A DNA stretch of 64,000 nt. Origin: Rasiella rasia (GTDB lineage: Bacteria > Bacteroidota > Bacteroidia > Flavobacteriales > Flavobacteriaceae). The stretch lies in contig NZ_CP049057.1 of assembly GCF_011044175.1 (NCBI RefSeq), positions 1,007,501 through 1,071,500 of the forward strand, in the 5' to 3' direction. Of this stretch, positions 46,110 through 55,905 are shown piece after piece; within the stretch, counting starts at the first letter, position 1, and every line of letters begins with the position of its first letter. A model generated the notes under the pieces. That model ran no database searches and had not been told where the DNA came from. It worked only from the letters and a program-made list of their open reading frames with translations. Made by a program: the position numbers and the translations under genes.

Positions 46110-46562
46110 ATGAAGTACACCACAGAAATTATTATTAATAAACCACGTGCTGAAGTAATCGAAAAATTAGATAATCCTGAAAACATGAAGCATTGGCAAC
46201 GCGGATTTACAGGCTACAACCAATTAAATGGAACTTCAGGCGAAGCGGGTTCTCAAATGGAAATGCATTACAAAACAGGAAAAAGAGAAATGACACTAAC
46301 TGAAACAATTGTAAAAAACAACTTCCCTGCAGAGTTTCATGCTACCTATGACGCTAAGGGAGTTCATAACATACAAAAGAATTTCTTTGAAGCTATTGAT
46401 GAAAATACAACGAAATGGCGAAGTGAATGTGAATTTCAATTTCAAGGATTTGGAATGAAACTCATGGGTTTTCTAATGCCCGGAGCCTTCAAGAAACAGT
46501 CTAAGAAATATTTAGACGATTTTAAAAATTTTGTCGAAAATGGAACTTCAGTAGCAAATTAA
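46110..46562 (+). CDS. SRPBCC-family (START-like) protein
   Basis: 150 residues from ATG 46110. The frame is open further upstream, but that part overlaps the divergent PPIase gene and has no protein-like character. The pattern MKYTTEIIINKPRAEVIEKLDNPENMKHWQ at the start, then strands and a long C-terminal helix (KKQSKKYLDDFKNFVEN), is typical for the SRPBCC helix-grip fold that binds hydrophobic ligands. No ligand can be named. It is followed four bases later by a small gene. Confidence 0.8.
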   Translation: MKYTTEIIINKPRAEVIEKLDNPENMKHWQRGFTGYNQLNGTSGEAGSQMEMHYKTGKREMTLTETIVKNNFPAEFHATYDAKGVHNIQKNFFEAIDENTTKWRSECEFQFQGFGMKLMGFLMPGAFKKQSKKYLDDFKNFVENGTSVAN

Positions 46563-46566
46563 CAGC

Positions 46567-46806
46567 ATGAAAAGGATTAAACTCATTTGGGATTTTAGAG
46601 GCCCAAACGCCAAGCCAATTGCCGAACATCACGCAATACATCTTCAAGAATTTGCGATTTCCGAAGCACTTCAACATACCATTTGTAAAACGGAAGAAAT
46701 TTCAGAAATGCATCATATTGCATATCTAGTGGTAGAAGAAAAACACATGAATGATCTTAGAGAACGGCTAAAACCCAACCGCGGACAACACTACATTGAA
46801 AATTAA
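46567..46806 (+). CDS. Small protein of unknown function
   Basis: 79 residues, soluble, rich in histidine (EHHAIHLQEF, MHHIAYL). It has the ferredoxin-like alpha/beta order of small regulatory proteins but no known motif. It starts four bases after the SRPBCC gene and is probably co-transcribed. Its stop lies three bases from the convergent guaB. Confidence 0.65.
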   Translation: MKRIKLIWDFRGPNAKPIAEHHAIHLQEFAISEALQHTICKTEEISEMHHIAYLVVEEKHMNDLRERLKPNRGQHYIEN

Positions 46807-46809
46807 GTC

Positions 46810-48282
46810 TTATCGCGAATAATTAGGCGCTTCTTTTGTAATCGTTACATCATGCGGGTGACTTTCATGAATACCAGAAGCTGTAATTTTCACAAACTTT
46901 CCAGTTTCTTTGAGAGTATCAATGTCTTTGCTTCCGCAGTACCCCATACCAGCTCTTAAACCTCCAATAAATTGCGTCATACTTTCTAGCAACTCACCTT
47001 TATATGGCACACGACCAACAATACCTTCAGGGACTAATTTTTTAATATCATCTTCTACATCTTGAAAGTAGCGGTCTTTAGAACCTTTTTTCATGGCCTC
47101 AACAGATCCCATACCACGATAGCTTTTAAACTTTCGTCCTTCGTAAATAATTGTTTCACCTGGAGACTCTTTGGTTCCCGCAAGTAACGAACCTAGCATT
47201 ACACAGTCTGCTCCTGCTGCAATGGCTTTAGGTATATCGCCTGTGTATCTAATTCCGCCATCTGCAATTACTGGAACACCTGTACCTTTAATGGCTGCTG
47301 CCACCTCTAGTACTGCCGAAAATTGTGGAAATCCTACACCAGCAACTACTCGAGTGGTACAAATAGACCCTGGGCCAATACCTACTTTAACGGCATCTGC
47401 TCCTGCATCTACTAAGTATTGAGCGGCCTCGGGTGTGGCAATATTACCAACCACAACATCAAGCTCAGGAAATTTTTTCTTTACTTCTTTTAATACAGAT
47501 ACCACACCTTTGGTATGGCCGTGAGCTGTATCAATAATTACTGCATCTACTTGTGCATGTACCAATGCTTCTGCTCGCTCTACAGCATCTGCGGTAACAC
47601 CAAGCGCGGCAGCCACACGTAATCTACCGTAATTATCTTTATTAGCTATAGGTTTTTGAGTAAGTTTTGTTATGTCTCTAAAAGTAATTAGGCCTAATAG
47701 CGTACCATCGTCTTCTACTACTGGTAATTTTTCAATTTTGTTTTGCTGAAGAATTATCTCTGCTTCCTTTAGTGAAGTTCCCTCTGCTACTGTAACTAGA
47801 TTTTCTGAAGTCATAATATCGCTAAGCTTGCGATCGTAGTTTTTCTCAAATCTAAGGTCTCGATTGGTTACAATACCTATTAGTTTACCAGCATCATCTA
47901 CTATTGGTATTCCGCCAATACTGTATTCGCGCATTGTTTTTTGCGCATCACCAACATTGTTATCTCTTTTAAGCGTAACAGGGTCTTGAATCATTCCACT
48001 TTCAGCACGCTTTACTTTACGAACCTCGGCAGCCTGTTGCTTTATCGTCATATTTTTATGCAATACCCCAATACCTCCTTCTCGAGCGATTGCAATTGCC
48101 ATTGCACTCTCTGTTACCGTATCCATGGCGGCAGAAACAATTGGAACATTAAGTGTAATGTTTCGAGAAAATTTGGTTTTAATAGAAACTTCCCTTGGTA
48201 ATATTTCGGAAAAGGCAGGTACTAATAGTACGTCATCGTATGTTAAACCTTCGCCTAAAATTTTGTTTTCGTGTGCAGTCAT
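46810..48282 (-). CDS. guaB: Inosine-5'-monophosphate dehydrogenase
   Basis: 490 residues, standard length. Two CBS domains lie at about 95-205 inside the TIM barrel. The catalytic cysteine is Cys308 in [12 protein letters not shown], and the flap has [12 protein letters not shown]. It oxidises IMP to XMP with NAD, the committed step to GMP. Monocistronic with its own promoter element upstream. Confidence 0.98.
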   Translation of the reverse strand: MTAHENKILGEGLTYDDVLLVPAFSEILPREVSIKTKFSRNITLNVPIVSAAMDTVTESAMAIAIAREGGIGVLHKNMTIKQQAAEVRKVKRAESGMIQDPVTLKRDNNVGDAQKTMREYSIGGIPIVDDAGKLIGIVTNRDLRFEKNYDRKLSDIMTSENLVTVAEGTSLKEAEIILQQNKIEKLPVVEDDGTLLGLITFRDITKLTQKPIANKDNYGRLRVAAALGVTADAVERAEALVHAQVDAVIIDTAHGHTKGVVSVLKEVKKKFPELDVVVGNIATPEAAQYLVDAGADAVKVGIGPGSICTTRVVAGVGFPQFSAVLEVAAAIKGTGVPVIADGGIRYTGDIPKAIAAGADCVMLGSLLAGTKESPGETIIYEGRKFKSYRGMGSVEAMKKGSKDRYFQDVEDDIKKLVPEGIVGRVPYKGELLESMTQFIGGLRAGMGYCGSKDIDTLKETGKFVKITASGIHESHPHDVTITKEAPNYSR

Positions 48283-48335
48283 CGCAATTAAATTAACTTC
48301 CGAAGTACCGGAAAGGGTTACTGTTTAATTGCATG

Positions 48336-48343
48336 CAAAGATA
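48336..48343 (-). promoter_or_regulatory. Promoter -7 element of guaB
   Basis: TATCTTTG on the minus strand, 54 bases before the guaB ATG at 48282. The spacing to the nearest TTG is short (14). Confidence 0.45.
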
Positions 48344-48585
48344 GTGCTTAAATATGACAAAATAACTTCTTTCTCATAAGATTGCCAATTACAGCAAATT
48401 AGCACAAAAAATTATTGTAACGCACTCACAATAATTAAACAAAAAACAGCCATTTTCTTCCTTGCTTTTTTGTGCGTAATTTTTAATTAAAAATACAATC
48501 TGTCAAGAGGTCATTTTTTTTCGATGAAGTCGTAATTTAGAATTGAATCCTTAAATACCTATTTATCAATATTTTACATCATTTT

Positions 48586-48662
48586 TTATTTAGAATAGGT
48601 CTTAATTAATGGTTTCTGAAGTGTTTATCGTTATTTAGAATAAATAAAAATAACTAATTTTG
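48586..48662 (+). promoter_or_regulatory. Promoter of the haem operon with a palindrome and a direct repeat
   Basis: TAATTTTG at 48655-48662 fits TAnnTTTG, 22 bases before the ATG at 48685. Where the -33 TTG should be lies a perfect palindrome, TTATTT-AGAAT-AAATAA (48631-48647). Twelve of its bases (TTATTTAGAATA) also occur at 48586-48597, 45 bases upstream, on the same strand. This is a good candidate for an operator of a Fur-like or other metal-responsive regulator. The rest of the 402-base intergenic region (48283-48684) is AT-rich and holds no gene that I can see apart from the guaB promoter. Confidence 0.5.
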
Positions 48663-48684
48663 TGCTCTCAAAACAATGGAATAG

Positions 48685-50814
48685 ATGCGCATAGTTTTAT
48701 TAAATATTTTTCTCTTCACAACCACGGTTATTTTTGCCCAAGTAACACAGAAAAGTGACTCTATTCTACCTGAAAAATTGGAAGAAGTGATTGTGACAGG
48801 ACAAATTAATCCGCAGTCCGTTTCAAAATCTGTCGTAGAAATAAAAGTAATTTCTAGAAAAGATATAGAGCGTCAAGCAGGAAATACACTTGCTGACGTG
48901 TTGAACACCACGCTCAACCTTACTATTACGCCTAATACCTCTACTGGTAAAAGTGGTGTTAGTCTTTTTGGGTTAGATAGTCAATACTTTAAGGTGTTAA
49001 TAGATAATATTCCCATAATTAACGAAGAAGGGGTTGGAAACAATACCGATTTAACGCTCATTAATCTAGATGATATTGAACGGATTGAAATTGTGGAAGG
49101 TGCTATGGGTGTACAATATGGTTCTAATGCCGTTTCAGGAATCATTAATATTATTACAAAAAAGTCCTCACGCAATGATTGGGATATCACTGCGTACGTT
49201 CAAGAAGAAACCGTAGGCAGTGAGTACGAATGGTTTGACAAAGGCCGTCATATCCAGTCATTGAAGGTGGGGCACAATTTCTCGGAAAATTTCTATGCAA
49301 ATGCGGTATATACCCGAAACGACTTTGCTGGATTTTTTAACGATCGCCAAGGAGAAAATTACGATGTAAATGATGGGTTACGTGGTCATGAATGGTTGCC
49401 CAAACTACAGCAGAATACAAAAGCGCTTCTTGCCTACAAAAAAGAAAACTTCAACCTTTTTTATCGTTTCGATTATTTGAACGAGCGCATCGAGCGTTAT
49501 AATGAAACGGTAGACCTTAATGAAAATGCGGCTACTGCCACGACTAATCCTTCGGCATTAGACGAAATTTACACCAATAATCGTTTGTATCATCATGTAA
49601 ATGGTACAGGAACTATCTTCAAGAAAATAGCGTATAATGTCTCCGTTTCTTATCAAGAACAAACAAAAGACTTAGAGCGCTACACCTACCGAATTAGAAG
49701 TGGGCAACAAGAAAATATTGAAGAAGGCGAATACCAAAGTCGTAGTGCCTTTTTCTCACGAGGAACTTTCAGCAATATTATAAACACCTCCAAAGTAAAT
49801 TTACAATTAGGCTATGAGCTTACCAATGAAAAGGGCTCGGGATCGTCGCTGGCAATAGTTATTGGACCAGAAAGTAATGAAGTAACTCAAAAATTAAATA
49901 ACTACGACTTTTTTGCTGCGTCTGAACTGCAACTTACCAGTCGTTTCTCGCTTAGACCCGGTTTTAGGGCCTCTTTTAGCAATTTGTTTGAGGCACAATA
50001 TATAGGTTCTTTAAGCGCCAAACAGACCTTAGGTGACAGCTGGGAGCTTCGGGCGATATTAGGATCTGCTAACCGTACACCAAATTATAATGAGCTGTAC
50101 ACGTTTTTTGTAGATGTTAACCACAACGTGCAAGGTAATCCAGCATTAAAACCAGAAAAAGGATACTCTGCCTTTCTACATATAAAGAAGAGAAGCACAT
50201 TAGCGAATAGCGCTATACGCTTAAAAAATAAGTTAAGTTTTAACTATTTAGGGTTACAAGACAGAATTGAATTGATCGTCGTAAATCAAAGCCCGTTAGC
50301 TTTTCAATACAATAACATCGATAGATTTAGAGCGGTTGGAGTGTTTTCTGAAAATGAAATTTTCTACAAGAATTTTAAAGGTCAGTTAGGTGCTTCAGTA
50401 CAGGGAGTTTCAAAAGTATTAGATAGTAATACGCAAAGTAATGATGACTTTCTTTTTAACCTTCAGCTTAATTCAAATCTAGCATATACCGCACCAAAGT
50501 GGAATACAACATTTTCGGTGTTCTTTAAGCATATTGGCAAGCAACAGCAATTTGTTGAAAAAACAAATGCCGAGGGCAATCAAGAATTTGTACAAGGAGA
50601 AACGGAAGCCTACAGTTGGATAGATGCTACGATTAACAAATCATTTTTTGACGGTGCTTTTATTACCACAGTGGGGGCGAGAAACCTTTTTGATGTAACT
50701 CAAGTAAATACAACAGCTTTTGAAGGTGGTGCACACAACGGCCCACCAACACAAATTTCATTGGGTTACGGACGCTCCTACTTTTTAAAATTAACCTATA
50801 ACCTATCATTATAG
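48685..50814 (+). CDS. TonB-dependent outer-membrane receptor, HmuR-like
   Basis: 709 residues. The signal peptide ends IFAQ. Near residue 30 there is a TonB-box-like KLEEVIVTGQ, followed by the plug domain (about 45-160: RKDIERQAGNTLADVLN, IERIEIVEGAMGVQYGSNAVSGIINIIT). The barrel runs to the C-terminus with the usual last aromatic strand (YFLKLTYNLSL). The two HmuY-like genes directly behind it, with only two bases to the first, point to haem as substrate. The FRAP/NPNL haem-receptor motifs and their histidine are not clearly seen, so the ligand is inferred from context. Confidence 0.88.
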   Translation: MRIVLLNIFLFTTTVIFAQVTQKSDSILPEKLEEVIVTGQINPQSVSKSVVEIKVISRKDIERQAGNTLADVLNTTLNLTITPNTSTGKSGVSLFGLDSQYFKVLIDNIPIINEEGVGNNTDLTLINLDDIERIEIVEGAMGVQYGSNAVSGIINIITKKSSRNDWDITAYVQEETVGSEYEWFDKGRHIQSLKVGHNFSENFYANAVYTRNDFAGFFNDRQGENYDVNDGLRGHEWLPKLQQNTKALLAYKKENFNLFYRFDYLNERIERYNETVDLNENAATATTNPSALDEIYTNNRLYHHVNGTGTIFKKIAYNVSVSYQEQTKDLERYTYRIRSGQQENIEEGEYQSRSAFFSRGTFSNIINTSKVNLQLGYELTNEKGSGSSLAIVIGPESNEVTQKLNNYDFFAASELQLTSRFSLRPGFRASFSNLFEAQYIGSLSAKQTLGDSWELRAILGSANRTPNYNELYTFFVDVNHNVQGNPALKPEKGYSAFLHIKKRSTLANSAIRLKNKLSFNYLGLQDRIELIVVNQSPLAFQYNNIDRFRAVGVFSENEIFYKNFKGQLGASVQGVSKVLDSNTQSNDDFLFNLQLNSNLAYTAPKWNTTFSVFFKHIGKQQQFVEKTNAEGNQEFVQGETEAYSWIDATINKSFFDGAFITTVGARNLFDVTQVNTTAFEGGAHNGPPTQISLGYGRSYFLKLTYNLSL

Positions 50815-50816
50815 TC

Positions 50817-52232
50817 ATGAAAATATTGAAAAAATATAGCACTATTATTCTATTTATAGCAATTGCCACGTTAGTTAGCTCATGTAGTGAAGACGATAGT
50901 TCTGCGCTAACAAGTGACCCGTTTGTTGTAGCTTTTCAAAATTTGTCTGCTAACTTAGGCGAGATTGAAGCAAGTCAAAAGATTAATTTGGTATACTCAG
51001 AAACTACTACCCAACCAGGTAGTGTTACACTTTCATTAGCCCCTACTAATGCGGTATATGGTGAAGATTTTACCACCAATCCGCCTGCTGAAGGAAATAC
51101 CCTCACACTTCCGCTCGCGCAAAACGAAAACGGCACTAGTTTTAGTTTTATAAAACTTACTGAAGTATTTGACGAAACAGTTGAAATTAATTTTAGCATA
51201 ACTTCTATAGACTATCCTAACGCTCAAGTACAGGGAAACACTTCCTTTTTGTTGAATAGTTCAGCATCACTGGGTCGCGGATTTATTCCTACCGTAGGCG
51301 GTCCCAACCAACCCAACCAGGTGTACATAGATTTAAGTACTGAAGAACAAACAGCTATTAAAAGAGATGCGTGGGATTTAGGATTTTATGGAGGTTTAGA
51401 TTTCCGTGTAGGGATTAATGGTTCAATTTATATGGCTGCTGCTGCTTTAGAAACTTCAGATATCGATGCTGTAACAGAAGCCAGCGTTGCAGAGCTTCAA
51501 AGTCAAGTTGCGGTAGGTACATTCGATCCTGCCAATGAAATTTACATCGATAACCCAAATGGTGATATAAAGAAAACTGCCATCGCATCAATTAGTGAGA
51601 CAGACAGTGAAAATCAAGTCTATTTAATTAATCTTGGCTATTCTGTTGGAACTGAGAGTCCTGCCCCTGGGGCTGTTGCTGTTGCTGGCGAAGCAAGAGG
51701 ATGGAAGAAAATTCGCGTCTTACGTCAAGCTGATGGATATCTGTTGCAGTATGCTAACCTGAACGATACAACACATCAAGAAGTTTTTATTCCAAAAAAT
51801 GCGGCTTACAATTTTACCTTCTTCAGTTTTGACACAAACACTACAGTAGCTGTAGAGCCAGCGTTTGAAAATTGGGATATCAACTTTACCGTTTTCACGA
51901 ATGTCTTAGATGGAGCAGGGTCTTATGGCTTTAGCGATGGGGTGTTACATAATCGCAAAGGCGGCGTTACTGTTTACTCGGTAGACACAGCGAATATCGC
52001 CTACGACGATTTCCAAATGAGTGACGTAATCAGCTCAAATTTTAATGAAGACCAACGAACAATTGGAAGCTCTTGGAGAGATGTAATTAATGACGACAAA
52101 ACCCTAATAGACAATATCTTTTACATTATAAAAGGTACCAATGGAACAATCTATAAACTAAAATTTACCGCCTTACTTAGTGACAGTGGAGAGCGCGGTT
52201 TTCCAGAATTCAAATACAACTTATTACAATAA
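50817..52232 (+). CDS. HmuY-like haem-binding lipoprotein
   Basis: 471 residues; lipobox LVSSC (Cys23) followed by SEDDSS, an acidic start that often marks surface-exposed Bacteroidota lipoproteins. Residues 30-145 look like an immunoglobulin-type or Calx-beta-like sandwich. Residues 155-470 carry the HmuY pattern: a WDLGFYGG strand, an EPAFENWDINFTVFT strand, and a GVLHN loop shared with the next protein. HmuY takes haem from host or environmental haemoproteins and hands it to the TonB receptor. The haem ligands are unknown; the histidine in GVLHN is a candidate. Tightly coupled to the receptor gene. Confidence 0.78.
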   Translation: MKILKKYSTIILFIAIATLVSSCSEDDSSALTSDPFVVAFQNLSANLGEIEASQKINLVYSETTTQPGSVTLSLAPTNAVYGEDFTTNPPAEGNTLTLPLAQNENGTSFSFIKLTEVFDETVEINFSITSIDYPNAQVQGNTSFLLNSSASLGRGFIPTVGGPNQPNQVYIDLSTEEQTAIKRDAWDLGFYGGLDFRVGINGSIYMAAAALETSDIDAVTEASVAELQSQVAVGTFDPANEIYIDNPNGDIKKTAIASISETDSENQVYLINLGYSVGTESPAPGAVAVAGEARGWKKIRVLRQADGYLLQYANLNDTTHQEVFIPKNAAYNFTFFSFDTNTTVAVEPAFENWDINFTVFTNVLDGAGSYGFSDGVLHNRKGGVTVYSVDTANIAYDDFQMSDVISSNFNEDQRTIGSSWRDVINDDKTLIDNIFYIIKGTNGTIYKLKFTALLSDSGERGFPEFKYNLLQ

Positions 52233-52248
52233 AAACAAACTATACAAA

Positions 52249-53487
52249 ATGAAAAAAATTATACTATCGGCCGTAGCATTGGCCACAACATTATTCGGTA
52301 CTGCTCAAGAAACAGTAAATATCTCTATGAGCGAAGGATACTCAGATCAAGTATATTTTAAACTTGAAGATCAATCTATAAATACATTTGAAGCCTCTAG
52401 CTGGGATATTGCTTTTTTACGAATTGATCCTCAAAATATTGGTATTCGAGTTAACGACGGAGCAGGCATACAGGTTTTTGAAGCTGCTAATGACCCAGCA
52501 GAATTTGACAATATAGCTATTGCAAATGAAGGTGATTGGACACCTCTATACAATGACGATACTAATTGGGACAACGGAGCCTTTATGCAAGGTTCTGCTA
52601 CGTTTGGATGGGGAGAATACAACCCAGCAACACATCATGTAGAGGGAACTATAGTTTTTGTTCTTAAATACGCAGATGGCACTTACGTGAAGTTTATTAA
52701 CGAAGATTATTTTGGAGCCTATACTTTTAAATATGCTACTTGGAATGGTACTGATTGGGTAGGTGAAACAACCAAAGTTGTTGAAAACGCAAGCAACCCA
52801 GACAATAGATATAACTACTATTCATTCACAAATAATGAAGAGGTTATTGCAGAGCCAGCATTAGACAATTGGGATTTTGTATTTACTAAATATACTACGT
52901 ACCTAGATCCCCCTGCAGCGTATTATAATGTAACTGGTGTGTTACACAATCCGAATGTAACGGTTGCTGAAAATGAAGAAACTTCAGGAGCTGGAGATCC
53001 AGATGACCAAGTGTATCTTGAAGAAATCAATACTATTGGGTACGACTGGAAAGCATTTAATGGCACCGGATACGACGTAAATAGTGACATGGCGTATTAT
53101 GTTAAAACTACTTCAAACACAGTTTACAGAATGGTTTTTACTGAATTTAATGGTACTGCAACAGGGGACATAGCATTCGATTTTGAAGATGTTTCTGAGC
53201 AATTAGGTTTCGAAACTATTTCTGAAGGCATCTCTTTTGGTATGTATCCAAATCCATCAACAAACGGCGAAGTAACCTTAGTATATGATATTTCAACAGG
53301 AAATTCAGAAAAGAATACTGTTGAAATTTATGCGATGAATGGAACGCGTGTTTTCTCTGAAGAAGTAACAAGTCAAGATGGTTTCTACAACAAAACAATA
53401 AATGTTTCTTCACTTCGAAGTGGCGTGTATGTTGTAAACTTCATTTCAGGAGGCAGCAGTATTTCTAAAAAGTTAATTATAAAATAA
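52249..53487 (+). CDS. Secreted HmuY-like protein with a T9SS type A sorting tail
   Basis: 412 residues from ATG 52249; an earlier in-frame ATG lies inside the previous gene. The signal peptide ends GTAQE. Residues 25-335 carry HmuY-like features: SSWDIAFLRID, EPALDNWDFVFTKYT, TGVLHNPNV, and a YRMVFTEF strand. The last 75 or so residues form a type 9 sorting domain (GMYPNPS, SGVYVVNF, KKLIIK end), so the protein should pass the outer membrane through T9SS. It is a second haemophore-like protein that may be released or surface-bound by another route than the lipoprotein before it. Confidence 0.8.
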   Translation: MKKIILSAVALATTLFGTAQETVNISMSEGYSDQVYFKLEDQSINTFEASSWDIAFLRIDPQNIGIRVNDGAGIQVFEAANDPAEFDNIAIANEGDWTPLYNDDTNWDNGAFMQGSATFGWGEYNPATHHVEGTIVFVLKYADGTYVKFINEDYFGAYTFKYATWNGTDWVGETTKVVENASNPDNRYNYYSFTNNEEVIAEPALDNWDFVFTKYTTYLDPPAAYYNVTGVLHNPNVTVAENEETSGAGDPDDQVYLEEINTIGYDWKAFNGTGYDVNSDMAYYVKTTSNTVYRMVFTEFNGTATGDIAFDFEDVSEQLGFETISEGISFGMYPNPSTNGEVTLVYDISTGNSEKNTVEIYAMNGTRVFSEEVTSQDGFYNKTINVSSLRSGVYVVNFISGGSSISKKLIIK

Positions 53488-53494
53488 CAGACTA

Positions 53495-54397
53495 ATGAAA
53501 AAATTATTTCTATCGGTAGTTGTATTGGGACTTGCTATTTCAGCATCGGCCCAAAACAAACAAAAGCAAGATGCAGAAGCCATAAAAAAAATGTGTGGAT
53601 GTTATGAAGTTACCTTCAATTTTGCTGAAACTTTCAATTACAGTACTGATTCCTTATACAAGCCTTCTAAAACGAAAGTTGACAAAGGTTTAGAATGGGC
53701 ACAGCTTGTAACAGATGAAGATGATAAAATTCAAATCCAACACATCTTGCAAGTTGGAAATCCTGCCAAACCAATGATTATTAAGCATTGGCGCCAAGAT
53801 TGGTTATTTGAAAATACAGATTTGTATACCTATAATGCAGATAATAAGTGGACCTATGTTAAGAAGTCAAAGAACGATGTAAAAGGACAATGGACACAAA
53901 AAGTATATCAGGTAGATGACAGTCCGCGTTATGAAGGTACATCTTCTTGGGTACACGTAGACGGTAAAAGTTATTGGGAAAATACAACCCCTGCTCCACT
54001 CCCAAGACGTGAGTACACAAAACGGAGTGACTATAATCTCACCATGCGTGGCAACCGACAAGAAATTACAGATTTTGGATGGGTACACGACCAAGACAAT
54101 TCAAAAATTGTACGTGAGTCTGGAAAAGAAGATGTTATCCTTGCCAAGGAAAAAGGCTATAACACCTACGTAAAAGTAGACGACAGTAGATGTGCTGCTT
54201 CAATGAAATGGTGGAAAGACAACGAAGAAAAATGGGCATTTGTACGCACTAAATGGGACGAAGTTTACGGGCGTAACAAAGACCTTGTATTAGAAGAAAA
54301 AGTAGATAACAAAGTACTATACAAATATCTTTTTGATGAAGAATACACGCAAAAAGACGAGGTGAATACCGTTATTGAATCTTTCGTGAAAAAATAA
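53495..54397 (+). CDS. Exported DUF6607-like protein
   Basis: 300 residues. The signal peptide ends SASAQ. The mature protein starts with a charged helix and a double-cysteine motif MCGCYEVTFNFAETF (near 32-46), then a Trp-rich body (HWRQDWLFEN, TKWDEVYGRNKDLVLEE). This matches the family I recall as DUF6607. The function is unknown; its place in the haem operon suggests a role in periplasmic haem or iron handling. It starts seven bases after the HmuY-like gene. Confidence 0.75.
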   Translation: MKKLFLSVVVLGLAISASAQNKQKQDAEAIKKMCGCYEVTFNFAETFNYSTDSLYKPSKTKVDKGLEWAQLVTDEDDKIQIQHILQVGNPAKPMIIKHWRQDWLFENTDLYTYNADNKWTYVKKSKNDVKGQWTQKVYQVDDSPRYEGTSSWVHVDGKSYWENTTPAPLPRREYTKRSDYNLTMRGNRQEITDFGWVHDQDNSKIVRESGKEDVILAKEKGYNTYVKVDDSRCAASMKWWKDNEEKWAFVRTKWDEVYGRNKDLVLEEKVDNKVLYKYLFDEEYTQKDEVNTVIESFVKK

Positions 54398-54401
54398 AAC
54401 G

Positions 54402-55904
54402 ATGAAAATATCAAAAATAGTTGCAGCTGTAATTGTGCTGTTAAGTGTTAATGTTGCAGGAACCGCTCAAGAAGAAAATATTCTTCTTGAGCGATCCTTT
54501 TGGAAAGGAAATCCGAATTTACAAACAGTACAACAGAAAATTTCCGAAGGAGCAAACGCCACAGCACTCAATGCTAACGCCTTTGATGCGGTAGTTTATG
54601 CATTATTAGAGAAAGCTGAAGACGATGTCGTCAAGCATCTCTTGTCGCTACCCGGAAACCCTGTAAATAAAAAAACACACGATAGCCGAATTTATTTACA
54701 CTGGGCGGCTTATGCTGGACAAACAAACGTAGTAAAGCACCTATTAGAACAAGGTTCGTCTGTAACAGCATTAGATAGCCATGGGTATACACCACTCGCC
54801 TTTGCTGCCAATGCAGGACAAAAAGATAGCGCTATCTACGAAGCATTTGAGAAATACGGTGTAAACCTTACAGAAGAGAAAACAGAACAAGGTGCTAACC
54901 TAATGCTGTTAGTAGCTCCTGCACTATCTAACAAAGAGGAGCTAAACTATTTTATTAATAAAGGTTTCGATGTATCGAGTACAGATAATGACGGTAATGG
55001 TATTTTTAACTATGCAGTTAAAAAAGGAAATATTGATTTTCTAAAACTACTTGTAGCAGAAGGGGTTGATTACAAAACGGTGAATAAACAAAACGGAAAT
55101 GCATTTCTCTTTGCGACGCAAGGTGGTCGTGGGTATAGCAATCCGTTAGCCGTTTACGAGTATTTAAAAAGCTTGGGGTTAGAGCCCAATGTTGTTACAA
55201 AGCAAGGATACACACCTTTACATAGGTTAGCATTTGGTACTACAGACACTGCTATTTTTAACTTTTTTATCAATGCTGGTGCCGATGTTAATCAGAAGGA
55301 CGCAGATGGTGCAACACCTTTCCTGAATGCTGCTTCGCGTAATAAATTAGAAATAGTACAGTTACTGTCTAAGCATACCAAAAACTTCAACGAAGCGAAC
55401 AATAACGGTCAAACTGCATTGATGCTCGCTGTACAAAGAAATACACCAAATGTGGTTTCCTTTCTTTTGAAAAAAGGTGGCAATGCGCAAGTAGAAGACG
55501 CTCAAGGCAACTCCATAGCTTCTTATTTGGTAACATCATTTAATGAAAAGAACTCCGCAGCTTTTGATACAAAGCTAGCGTTGCTACAGCAACAAGGGGT
55601 AAATTTAAGTAAGACACAGTCTGAAGGCAATAACCTATATCATTTAGCGGCCAAAATAAACAGCCTAGAATTATTTAAGCGCCTGGCAACCTTTAAAATT
55701 GATATTAATGCCAAAAACGATGAAGGTCTTACTCCATTACACCTAGCGGCTATGAAAGCCGACGATGACAAGGTAATGAAATACCTTATCTCTCAAGGCG
55801 CCGATGCTACTATTACAACAGATTTTGAGGAAACTGTTTATGATTTAGCAACAGAGAATGAGCAATTACAGAAAAAGAAAACATCTTTAAACTTTTTGAA
55901 ATAA
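54402..55904 (+). CDS. Exported ankyrin-repeat protein
   Basis: 500 residues. The signal peptide ends GTAQE. From about residue 60 to the end there are roughly ten ankyrin repeats; the clearest are LHWAAYAGQTNVVKHLLEQG, DGATPFLNAASRNKLEIVQL and LTPLHLAAMKADDDKVMKYL. Ankyrin stacks bind partner proteins, so this may hold components of the haem system together in the periplasm. It starts four bases after the DUF6607-like gene. A periplasmic ankyrin protein in such an operon is uncommon but has precedent in peroxide-protection proteins. Confidence 0.85.
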   Translation: MKISKIVAAVIVLLSVNVAGTAQEENILLERSFWKGNPNLQTVQQKISEGANATALNANAFDAVVYALLEKAEDDVVKHLLSLPGNPVNKKTHDSRIYLHWAAYAGQTNVVKHLLEQGSSVTALDSHGYTPLAFAANAGQKDSAIYEAFEKYGVNLTEEKTEQGANLMLLVAPALSNKEELNYFINKGFDVSSTDNDGNGIFNYAVKKGNIDFLKLLVAEGVDYKTVNKQNGNAFLFATQGGRGYSNPLAVYEYLKSLGLEPNVVTKQGYTPLHRLAFGTTDTAIFNFFINAGADVNQKDADGATPFLNAASRNKLEIVQLLSKHTKNFNEANNNGQTALMLAVQRNTPNVVSFLLKKGGNAQVEDAQGNSIASYLVTSFNEKNSAAFDTKLALLQQQGVNLSKTQSEGNNLYHLAAKINSLELFKRLATFKIDINAKNDEGLTPLHLAAMKADDDKVMKYLISQGADATITTDFEETVYDLATENEQLQKKKTSLNFLK

Positions 55905-55905
55905 T

